In this document: positions 1-5,445 of the stretch, one piece after another | Layout: each line of letters begins with the position of its first letter | Numbering within the stretch: the stretch's first letter is position 1 | From: an uncultured Chloroflexota bacterium | GTDB taxonomy: Bacteria; Chloroflexota; Limnocylindria; Limnocylindrales; Limnocylindraceae | Reading direction: 5' to 3' | DNA length: 5,445 nt | Assembly (NCBI GenBank): GCA_903937225.1 | Contig: CAIZYO010000127.1 | Location: 1 to 5,445, forward strand | Program-made: the position numbers and the translations under genes | Notes under the pieces: model-generated | Told to the model about the DNA's origin: nothing | The model's input: only the letters and a program-made list of their open reading frames with translations | The model's database searches: none

Positions 1-525
1 TCATTCGGTCAGTGGAGCGGTGATCGACTCAACGCCGCCTCTGAGCGCGCCGTGATGGACGCGTGGCTCGCATACATGAACGCGTGGCGGGAATCGCTGA
101 ACGTCACGTGGGCCGAGACGCGCATTGTCCACTGGTCGCCAGCTGAGAGAAACCTCCTCTTTACTGCCGCGGATTCAGCGGCGAGTCGGCACCCGACCTG
201 GTCGCTCCCAGAGGAGATCGGTTGGTTTGATGCCTTTGATGAGCTTGTGTATCGCGTGCCGGTGAGCGTGCGCGGCGCGTACGGATATGGCTTGAAGGAC
301 ATCGCAAAGTCCATGCGCGCAGAAGGACTGATCGATGTCTCATGGGGGGACGGCCCTGCAGACGGGATGGGGGCGATGGCCGCCGCGTATACGGCGGACG
401 CGCGCGCCGCCGCGGAAGGGAAGCGACTTGCCGACTACGACTACTTCCGTGCTGGTGCGGAGTACAACGCCGCCGACTGCCGCTCAATGTTCCTCGTGCT
501 CGCCTGGTTGCGCGCCAACCGCTAG
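1..525 (+). CDS. RNase H-like (YprB/predicted RecB-family) nuclease, C-terminal part
   Basis: Partial gene: the frame is open from the first base, so the start lies upstream, and the GTG/ATG at 52/55 are probably internal codons. 174 residues are visible, ending in TAG. The pattern fits the DEDD/RNase H-like exonuclease domain attached to predicted RecB-family nucleases (TM0106/YprB-like, RNase_H_2). Visible landmarks, numbered from the window start, are IVHWSPAE (42-49), a D-rich segment WFDAFDELVYRVP (75-87), RGAYGYGLKDIAKSM (91-105), GLIDVSWGDGPADGMGAM (109-126), and the terminal YNAADCRSM (155-163) followed by LAWLRANR. The YN-x-x-DC motif and the GLK-x-IA-x-xM block are the strongest family marks; Asp159 is the likely metal ligand. 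The family is expected to cleave nucleic acid with divalent metal. Its substrate here is unknown, and any N-terminal nuclease or helicase domain is outside the window. It converges on the HD gene and is not part of the minus-strand operon. Family assignment is from remembered motifs, not a search. Confidence 0.7.
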   Translation, partial: SFGQWSGDRLNAASERAVMDAWLAYMNAWRESLNVTWAETRIVHWSPAERNLLFTAADSAASRHPTWSLPEEIGWFDAFDELVYRVPVSVRGAYGYGLKDIAKSMRAEGLIDVSWGDGPADGMGAMAAAYTADARAAAEGKRLADYDYFRAGAEYNAADCRSMFLVLAWLRANR

Positions 526-530
526 CAGCG

Positions 531-566
531 CGCGCGGGCCGTTAGCGACGGCGGTAGCGCCGCGCG
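531..566. terminator. GC-rich inverted repeat between convergent genes, possible bidirectional terminator
   Basis: An outer stem pairs CGCGCGG (531-537) with CCGCGCG (560-566). Directly inside it, GCCGT (538-542) pairs with ACGGC (548-552) around a 5-nt loop. Bases 553-559 are left as a one-sided bulge. The structure sits over the 16-bp gap between the nuclease stop and the HD-gene stop, and covers the last codons of the HD gene. No T-run follows on either strand, so it is not a classical intrinsic terminator. In such GC-rich DNA short inverted repeats also arise by chance. A second small hairpin, GGTTG/CAACC (506-520), lies just upstream in the nuclease coding end. Confidence 0.35.
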
Positions 567-1990
567 ATCACGCTATAGAGCGGAAGCTTCGTCAAGAGTT
601 CTGAGATCGGTCGCGCCGCCTGTCCCTCGCGACCCTCTACGGCGAGGAGACGATCTGCGGCGTCGCCTTCAACGTGGCGTGGGTCGCAGGTAGCGAGGTC
701 AATTGCCACTTCGCCGGGGATCGCTGTGCCGAGCTTCTCGAGGAGGTTGGCGGGGATCCCCTCGTCACCAAACTCGGCGCGTAGCTCCTCTTCCAGTTGC
801 CAGCGCGGATTGCGGAAGAGGATCGCGCGCCACGCCTCGGCCACCGCCTGCGTGACCGTGCCGTCGCCGGGCACTGGCGCGGCGGAGAGATCGCTGCCGC
901 GCGCCCAACGCGCCGCCTGGTGGAGGAGTGTGTACTCGTCAAGTTCCAGATAGGCGGCGAGATCTTCTGCAGGCGACGTGTCGCCGAAGATGGCGCGGAT
1001 CCCAGGGGCGAATGCCTCTTTCATATCAAGGTCAATGCCGCGCACGGTGCGGTGCAGGTAGACCTGCTGATACATGAAGTGCCGTGCGTTCAAGAAGCTC
1101 TCGAGCGCCCCAACTGCAGGCTCGTACAGGGTGAGGCCGCGTGGGCCGATGAAGCTGTAGCGACGCAGGCGCTCCACATCCACAGCGCCAATCTGCACGC
1201 CAGTCATGTACGAGTCACGACGGACGTAGTCAAGGTTGTCGACGGTGAAGACGCCAGAGAGGAGCGGCTGCATGATGCGCAGCCAGCGCGGCACCGTGTC
1301 GTCCTCGAGTGGCGGCTTGGAGATGAGGAAGCTCACCCAGGTTGGGTCAATCGACTCGCCGTCGCTGAAGCGATCGCGTTCGGCGTGTTCGCCTGGCGCG
1401 CGGCGGAGCCTGCCGATGATTGCACCGACTTCGTGCTCGATGATCAGCGCGGAGAGGTCTTCGTGCGCAAGTCGCTTACCCGGCGCACGGCGCGAATCAT
1501 CGGGGGCGGGGAACTTCTCCAGCACCTCGTGATCAAAGAAGTGCGCAAATGGGCCGTGGCCCACATCGTGCAGGAGCCCCGCCACGCGCAGCGTCTCCAC
1601 CACCAGGCCTTCGCTCGGGACGTCATCACCGCTTGCACGCAACTGCTCGGCGAGCGAGCCATACAGCTGGCGCGCCCAGAGTCCCGCCTCATGCATGACA
1701 CCGAGCCCGTGGGAGAAGCGGCTGTGTTCTGCAGTAGGGAAGACCCAGCGTGCGCTCTGCAACTGGCTGATGCGGCGCAGCCGCTGCAGCCACGGCGTGT
1801 CGAGCAGATCCTCTTCGGCTGCATCTTCCGCGAGGTACCCAAGTGCAGCTGCACCATCTGGGGTGAGGCGCTTCGTGAGTTCGATGTAGCCGTGGATTGG
1901 ATCGCTGATCAGGTTGACCGCCCTAAAGCGCGCCGCCTCACTCCCGCCGCTGCTCCCTCCGCCGCTAGGGCCATTGTTCGTGGCGCTCAT
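542..1990 (-). CDS. HD-domain phosphohydrolase, dNTPase/SAMHD1-like (COG1078 type)
   Basis: 482-residue cytoplasmic HD-superfamily metal-dependent phosphohydrolase. The family mark LISDPIHGYIEL (27-38) is followed by DTPWLQRLRRISQL (64-77), as in dNTP triphosphohydrolase relatives. The HD metal ligands are all visible: His94 in RFSHGLGV, His141-Asp142 in LLHDVGHGPFAH, and Asp251 in VDNLDYVRRD. By position these match SAMHD1 His167, His206/Asp207 and Asp311, and Tyr255/Asp259 match the catalytic-pocket Tyr/Asp of that enzyme. Relatives hydrolyse dNTPs to nucleoside plus triphosphate, but many COG1078 proteins have no proven substrate. The first ~24 residues are Gly/Ser-rich and probably disordered, and the C-terminal ~130 residues are less conserved. 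The ATG overlaps the WYL regulator stop as ATGA, with no clear Shine-Dalgarno upstream, suggesting translation by re-initiation. It is the last gene of the minus-strand cluster. Function class is confident; substrate is not. Confidence 0.92.
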   Translation of the reverse strand: MSATNNGPSGGGSSGGSEAARFRAVNLISDPIHGYIELTKRLTPDGAAALGYLAEDAAEEDLLDTPWLQRLRRISQLQSARWVFPTAEHSRFSHGLGVMHEAGLWARQLYGSLAEQLRASGDDVPSEGLVVETLRVAGLLHDVGHGPFAHFFDHEVLEKFPAPDDSRRAPGKRLAHEDLSALIIEHEVGAIIGRLRRAPGEHAERDRFSDGESIDPTWVSFLISKPPLEDDTVPRWLRIMQPLLSGVFTVDNLDYVRRDSYMTGVQIGAVDVERLRRYSFIGPRGLTLYEPAVGALESFLNARHFMYQQVYLHRTVRGIDLDMKEAFAPGIRAIFGDTSPAEDLAAYLELDEYTLLHQAARWARGSDLSAAPVPGDGTVTQAVAEAWRAILFRNPRWQLEEELRAEFGDEGIPANLLEKLGTAIPGEVAIDLATCDPRHVEGDAADRLLAVEGREGQAARPISELLTKLPLYSVIARRYRRR

Positions 1991-2997
1991 GCGTTGGTGT
2001 ATCGCGCCGTCGCGGCGGCGAGGGTGCGCGCCACGTCGTCACGCAGCGCCTGCGGCTTGAGGACTTCAGCGCCGTCACCCCAACCCAAGATCCACGCGCG
2101 CACCTCAAGGAGTCCAGAGACGCGTGCACGCCAGAGGAGTGAGCCATCAGCTTCGCGCTCGCTCGTCTGAGATGGATGCCAGCGTGTTTCGGATGCGCGC
2201 GCAGCCGCCTCTGGCGTGAAGCGCACGACGATCTCTTCAAGTGGTTGATCCGCGACGATGTCCCATGCGGCGGCGAGGGTGCGCTCAAGCTCAACCTCTT
2301 GTGGCCGAGTGAACGTTGCTGTGGTCATGCGGGGGCTACTGATGCGATCCACGCGGAAGGTGCGCATGGCGCTGCGCGTCTCGTCAAATCCAATCAGATA
2401 CGTTGCGAGCGTTGCGGCGGAAGGTTCAATCAGGTACGGATGCACGCGTGCGGTTCGCGTCGTGCCGGGGCTGCTCCATGCGGCCGCGTACTCAAATTCA
2501 AGGACGCGCCCGTTCACCCATGCGTTTGCAAGGACGCGAAGGCGCGACTGCGCCTCCGGTTGATTGCGCAGTTCGCTGATCTGCGAGACGGTGCGCTCAA
2601 CGGCCGACCGCAGCGGTTCCTCCAACATTCCGCCGAGCTTCATCAGCGCGGCACCAAGTTCAGGGTCGTATCCGGTGGCGAACTTCGCCAGGAGGCGCGC
2701 CGCCAATACGATCGCAATCGCCTCGTCGCGACTGAAGCGCAAGGCGGGGAGGAGCCCGCTCTGCAAGACACCCCAGCGTCCGTGTTCATTCCAGATCGGG
2801 ACATCGACTTCGCGCTCGAGCGCCTTCAGGTCGCGGTAGGCGGTGCGGCGGCTGACGCCGAGCTTCTTCGCAAGGTCGGTCGGTCGAATCCCCGCCTCAC
2901 CAACCGCCTCTACGTATTTGAGCGTGCGCAGGAGTCGCGCGGTGCGGTCGCTCTTAGTGAAGTCTTCGCGATCGGAGTGGGCCTGAGTCTGGGTCAT
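1987..2997 (-). CDS. HTH-WYL-WCX transcriptional regulator
   Basis: 336-residue DNA-binding regulator with the usual three-part layout. An N-terminal winged helix-turn-helix lies at about 18-78, with GIRPTDLAKKLGVSRRTAYRDLKALE giving the turn and recognition helix (48-61). A WYL domain lies at about 157-225, and a WCX-type C-terminal extension at about 252-333 (AWILGWGDGAEVLKP near 301-315). In the WYL domain the signature reads TYL (199-201) followed by IGFD, so the Trp is replaced, while RTFRVDRI (212-219) keeps the conserved arginines thought to line the ligand pocket. WYL domains bind nucleic acid or nucleotide ligands in characterised members (PafBC, defence-island regulators such as BrxR/CapW); the ligand here is unknown. 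It overlaps by ATGA with both the gene before it (C26 hydrolase) and the gene after it (HD hydrolase), so it is co-translated with them. No operator could be identified inside the window. Confidence 0.93.
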   Translation of the reverse strand: MTQTQAHSDREDFTKSDRTARLLRTLKYVEAVGEAGIRPTDLAKKLGVSRRTAYRDLKALEREVDVPIWNEHGRWGVLQSGLLPALRFSRDEAIAIVLAARLLAKFATGYDPELGAALMKLGGMLEEPLRSAVERTVSQISELRNQPEAQSRLRVLANAWVNGRVLEFEYAAAWSSPGTTRTARVHPYLIEPSAATLATYLIGFDETRSAMRTFRVDRISSPRMTTATFTRPQEVELERTLAAAWDIVADQPLEEIVVRFTPEAAARASETRWHPSQTSEREADGSLLWRARVSGLLEVRAWILGWGDGAEVLKPQALRDDVARTLAAATARYTNA

Positions 2998-3758
2998 GTC
3001 CCAGACTGTGCCACACCGCCCCCTGCCGCACCAGGCGTGCGGGCGGCCGCCCCAACGAAGGCGGCCCAGACACGCTCAAGATCGGCGGGTGAGCTCTCTG
3101 TCCGCTCGGGGTGGCACTGCACGCCGAGGACAAATCGTTCGCCAGGCGCCTCCAGCCCTTCCACTAACATCCCGCGCGACGACTCGGCGAACGCGGAGGC
3201 GTGAAGTCCAGGAGCCAGCCGCTCAGGCGTCACCGCTTGGTGGTGATAGCTGTTGACGGCGAGTGGCGCGCGCACATCACCGAGGATCTGCGCGAGACGC
3301 GTTCCCTCTTGCACGTTGAGTGGGTGGGTCAGTGCTGGCGTTGCGGGATACGGTGCGCCGACCTGCCCTTCAACATGTTGCAGCAGGCTGCCGCCGCGAT
3401 GCACATTCAGTAGTTGCATCCCGCGACAGATGCCGAAGATTGGAAGCGCGCGCGCATCCGCAGCGGCGATCGCCTCCCACTCCAGCGCATCGCGCGCAAC
3501 ATCCATTTCAACGGCGCCATCAATCGCCTCGTTGTATCGATCTGGGTGTACGTCCGCACCACCAGAGAGGAGGAGCCCCTCCATGTTGGCGAAAGCGGTC
3601 GCACGCTGTTCCGGGGTTGCGTTGGCGGAGATCAGGATCGGCAGCCCTCCGGCGCGGCGGATCCCATCGGCGTATCGCGCGTTGACGAGTGCAACGCGTG
3701 CAGGATCAAGATCGGCATCGTGATCTGCAACGGTGATCACGATGAGTGGCGCGCGCAC
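2994..3758 (-). CDS. Class I glutamine amidotransferase-like hydrolase, peptidase C26 (PuuD-like)
   Basis: 254-residue cytoplasmic enzyme of the gamma-glutamyl-GABA hydrolase/peptidase C26 group, which cleaves gamma-glutamyl amide bonds. It begins with a Rossmann-like strand PLIVIT (4-9), then GLLLSGGADVHPDRY (61-75). The nucleophile elbow is FGICRGMQLLN (108-118) with catalytic Cys111. VNSYHHQAV (168-176) is the family's substrate-side motif, and GVQCHPE (212-218) supplies His216 and Glu218. All three triad residues are present, so it is probably active, and length matches the family (~250). The start is GTG, 5 bp after the aminotransferase stop; no good Shine-Dalgarno is seen, but the protein starts just before the first conserved strand, which supports this start. 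The last ~17 residues are Ala/Gly-rich and likely a floppy tail. The true substrate (gamma-glutamyl-GABA, another gamma-glutamyl amide, or unrelated) cannot be read from sequence. Absence of a putrescine pathway nearby argues against naming it puuD. Confidence 0.92.
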   Translation of the reverse strand: MRAPLIVITVADHDADLDPARVALVNARYADGIRRAGGLPILISANATPEQRATAFANMEGLLLSGGADVHPDRYNEAIDGAVEMDVARDALEWEAIAAADARALPIFGICRGMQLLNVHRGGSLLQHVEGQVGAPYPATPALTHPLNVQEGTRLAQILGDVRAPLAVNSYHHQAVTPERLAPGLHASAFAESSRGMLVEGLEAPGERFVLGVQCHPERTESSPADLERVWAAFVGAAARTPGAAGGGVAQSGT

Positions 3759-3763
3759 GTTGG

Positions 3764-5041
3764 TTACGCGCGTACGGCGGCTGGCTTCGCTGCGGCGAGC
3801 TGCGTGAGCGAGGTGAGGAGTCGCTTCACCTCATCAGCCGTGTTGTATGACATGAGGCCGGTACGCAACACGCCACCGTGCTCGGTGAGCCCGAGTGCGT
3901 CAATTGCATTCGGCGCGTAGAAGTCGCCGCTCCATACCTGAATGCCATCGCCCGCAAGGTGCTCTGCCGCCTGATCAGGCGAGGCGAAGTCCATCGTGAA
4001 CGAGACGATGGAGGTTCGCTCCTGAAGCCGCGAGCGATCCGTGATGCCGCGTACCTGCACGCCGCCAATCTGCTCAAGTCCGTCAAGCAGTTGTCGCACC
4101 AGGTCTGTCTCGTAGCGGGTGATCGCCTTCAGGCCCGCGCGAATCTCTCCGCGGCGTCCGTTGAGTGGCGCATGGTCTGCTGCGTTGCCGAACTCTCTCC
4201 CGATCCAGGCGAGATGGTTGATCGCCGCCGTAACCCCCGCCATCGCCTCAAAGGCGGGCGTTCCCGTCTCCCAGAGATCGTGCGCGGGTCGCACCTTATA
4301 TCTGCCGTAGCGCTCAAGGAGCGGCAGCTTCCCGTAGAGGAGTCCGGCGTGTGGCCCGTAGAACTTATATGGCGAGCAGAGGAGGAAGTCGGTATCGAGC
4401 GCCTGCACATCAATGGGGTAGTGCGGCGCGCTACATACGGCATCAAGAACGGTGATGGCACCCACGGCATGCGCCGCCTCCACCATCTTCTTCGTGGGAT
4501 TGATCGTGCCGAGCGCGTTGGAAGACATGCCAACCGCAACGATCTTCGTGCGCGGTCCGAGGAGCGATGCGTAATGCTCCATGTCGAGTGTTGCGTCTGC
4601 AGGGTTGAGGCGGATCACCTTCAAGGTGAGCCCGTGATCTTCGGCAAGGAGTCGCCATGGGCTGTAGTTCGCATCGTGATCGAGTTGCGTCACCACGATC
4701 TCATCGCCCGCCTGAAGTTCGCGCGCGAGAGAGCGTGAGAGCTGGAAGTTCAGCGTGGACATGTTTGCGCCGAACTTCACCGTCTCTCTCGGTGCGTTCA
4801 GAAGATCTTCCGCGGCGCGATGCGCCTCCTCTTCCACCTCGCCTTGTGCGCGTGAGGTGCTGAAGTAGCCGCCGTTATTGGCGTTCGCACGGAGGAAGAA
4901 GTCGGCATAGGCATCAATCACCGACTGCGGGACTTGTGTGCCAGCGGGCCCATCCAGGAATGCGATCGGCCGGCCGTCTGGGAGCGTATTGGCGAGAGAC
5001 GGGAATCGTGCGCGGATCGCGGCGACGTCAAATGGCTTCAT
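3764..5041 (-). CDS. Class V PLP-dependent aminotransferase, cysteine desulfurase-like (VC1184 subfamily)
   Basis: 425-residue fold-type I PLP enzyme, full length for the family. Landmarks in order are RFPSLANTLPDGRPIAFLDGPAGTQVP in the N-terminal part (split here only as reading aid: RFPSL 12-16, FLDGPAGTQVP 28-38), NANNGGYFSTSR (53-64), GANMSTLNF (91-99), LDHDANYSPW (120-129), VGMSSNALGTINP (170-182), DAVCSAPHYPIDV (200-212), and SPYKFYGPHAG (223-233). Lys226 is the Schiff-base lysine, Asp200 should contact the pyridine nitrogen, and His122 should stack on the cofactor. LDGPAGTQVP and LDHDAN-x-x-PW are marks of the cysteine desulfurase-like VC1184 subfamily (TIGR01976 type), whose reaction is not well established. 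No obvious mobile catalytic-Cys loop of IscS/SufS is seen, so a role in Fe-S sulfur donation should not be assumed. The ATG has a strong Shine-Dalgarno 4 bp upstream, which fixes the start. It is followed after 5 bp by the C26 hydrolase. Confidence 0.93.
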   Translation of the reverse strand: MKPFDVAAIRARFPSLANTLPDGRPIAFLDGPAGTQVPQSVIDAYADFFLRANANNGGYFSTSRAQGEVEEEAHRAAEDLLNAPRETVKFGANMSTLNFQLSRSLARELQAGDEIVVTQLDHDANYSPWRLLAEDHGLTLKVIRLNPADATLDMEHYASLLGPRTKIVAVGMSSNALGTINPTKKMVEAAHAVGAITVLDAVCSAPHYPIDVQALDTDFLLCSPYKFYGPHAGLLYGKLPLLERYGRYKVRPAHDLWETGTPAFEAMAGVTAAINHLAWIGREFGNAADHAPLNGRRGEIRAGLKAITRYETDLVRQLLDGLEQIGGVQVRGITDRSRLQERTSIVSFTMDFASPDQAAEHLAGDGIQVWSGDFYAPNAIDALGLTEHGGVLRTGLMSYNTADEVKRLLTSLTQLAAAKPAAVRA

Positions 5042-5045
5042 GGGT

Positions 5046-5052
5046 ACCTCCT
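5046..5052 (-). promoter_or_regulatory. Strong Shine-Dalgarno of the aminotransferase gene
   Basis: On the minus strand the bases read AGGAGGT, a full anti-16S match, 4 nt before the ATG at 5041. It overlaps the TAG stop (5053-5051) of the membrane-protein gene upstream. It is the only clear ribosome binding site in the minus-strand cluster, and it decides the start of the aminotransferase. Confidence 0.85.
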
Positions 5053-5445
5053 ACTCGCTGATCCTAGAGCGCGCGCTTCGCCAGCGCGCACCTGCGCGCG
5101 CAACGAGTGCAATGCCCACGCCAATGAGGAGCGGGAGGAGGAGGGCGCCGACCAGCCCGAGAAGTCCGCCGGGCCCCGTCGCAACCCCACCGTTCCGCGC
5201 ATCGCCGCTCTCAGGGCTCAACGTCTGGCCGGGGGAGGCTGGCGGTGTGGCGTTCACGCTCGCGGAGATCTCGCCGAGAAGTCCCACAAGTGCGACGCCA
5301 GTGGTGAGCACGCCAGCGACGAGCGCCGCCAAGGTGAGAAGGCTCACCGCAAGGCTGCCGCGCGCTTCGCTCCCAAGGATCCGGAGTGCATCACGACGAT
5401 CAAGCGTGGTGAGGACGAGCGGTTGCCCTGCGCCACCTGCGGTCA
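5051..5445 (-). CDS. Unrecognised membrane protein, C-terminal part
   Basis: Partial gene: the frame stays open to the window edge, so the GTG at 5347 is probably internal and the true start lies beyond 5445. About 130 residues are visible. The N-terminal part (GQPLVLTTLDRRDALRILGSE in outline) is charged and soluble-looking. A hydrophobic segment of about 25 residues rich in Leu/Ala/Val follows (ending VALVGLLGE). Then comes a ~37-residue Gly/Ser/Pro/Asn-rich linker, a second hydrophobic segment (LLGLVGALLLPLLIGVGIAL), and a basic tail RAGARWRSARSRISE. Arginine-rich flanks on both sides suggest a helical hairpin with both ends in the cytoplasm and the flexible linker outside. I do not recognise a family; it could be the end of a larger multi-pass or permease-like protein. 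Its stop lies inside the aminotransferase ribosome binding site, so the two genes are probably in one transcript and may be coupled. Confidence 0.7.
   Translation of the reverse strand, partial: TAGGAGQPLVLTTLDRRDALRILGSEARGSLAVSLLTLAALVAGVLTTGVALVGLLGEISASVNATPPASPGQTLSPESGDARNGGVATGPGGLLGLVGALLLPLLIGVGIALVARAGARWRSARSRISE

Noticed and set aside
797..2170. Long plus-strand open frame (457 codons) antisense to the HD and WYL genes
   Set aside because: It is codon-aligned with the HD gene on the other strand, so stops would arise only opposite TTA, CTA or TCA codons, which are rare in high-GC genes. The translation has no recognisable domain, whereas the minus-strand protein has all the HD motifs.
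2176..3204. Plus-strand open frame (342 codons) antisense to the WYL regulator
   Set aside because: Again codon-aligned with the sense gene, explained by the same stop-codon scarcity. The product is Arg/Ala/Cys-rich without domain motifs.
2994..3758. Reading the C26 hydrolase plus PLP enzyme as an ergothioneine-type (EgtC/EgtE) pair
   Set aside because: The amidotransferase has an internal GICRGMQ nucleophile elbow of the class I/C26 type, not the N-terminal cysteine of class II enzymes such as EgtC. No EgtB or EgtD is present.
3878..4738. Plus-strand open frame (286 codons) antisense to the aminotransferase
   Set aside because: Codon-aligned shadow of a gene with complete PLP-enzyme motifs; no motif of its own.
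5126..5145. Purine-rich G-run stretch as a possible G-quadruplex or regulatory tract
   Set aside because: It is the complement of Leu/Pro codons (CTC, CTCCC) in the second membrane helix, and it lacks four GGG runs.
1..5445. tRNA, rRNA, CRISPR, insertion-sequence or attachment-site signals
   Set aside because: No direct-repeat array, terminal inverted repeats flanking a transposase, or tRNA-like cloverleaf was seen. Nearly every base is accounted for by coding sequence.

Overview
The window is a gene-dense stretch from a high-GC bacterium (roughly 60% GC or more by eye). It carries six protein genes and almost no intergenic DNA. No RNA gene, insertion sequence or CRISPR array is visible. The protein families are widespread, so lineage cannot be fixed. 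The composition and gene style would suit an actinobacterial or Chloroflexota-like genome, but that is a guess.

Left end (1-525, plus strand): the 3' part of a gene whose protein ends in a ribonuclease H-like/YprB-type nuclease domain, as found in predicted RecB-family nucleases. It enters the window without a start codon. It converges on the next gene with only 16 bp between stop codons, and a GC-rich inverted repeat lies over this junction.

Rest of the window (542-5445, minus strand): five genes in one direction that look like a single transcript. In transcription order they are: (1) the C-terminal end of an unrecognised membrane protein with a two-helix hairpin; (2) a class V PLP-dependent aminotransferase of the cysteine-desulfurase-like VC1184 subfamily, with a near-perfect Shine-Dalgarno; (3) a class I glutamine amidotransferase-like hydrolase of peptidase family C26 (PuuD-like); (4) an HTH-WYL-WCX transcriptional regulator; (5) an HD-domain phosphohydrolase related to dNTP triphosphohydrolases/SAMHD1 (COG1078 type). 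Genes 3/4 and 4/5 overlap by the tetranucleotide ATGA, and genes 2/3 are 5 bp apart. Downstream genes lack clear ribosome binding sites, so translational coupling is likely.

How they work together is not obvious. The aminotransferase and C26 hydrolase could act in amino-acid or gamma-glutamyl metabolism. The WYL regulator coupled to an HD phosphohydrolase could be a nucleotide-sensing or stress/defence pair, but both families are also common housekeeping proteins. I see no convincing new system. The most distinctive sequence-level observation is an approximately threefold excess of the palindrome GATC over expectation, while GTAC and CATG (same base composition) are not similarly enriched.
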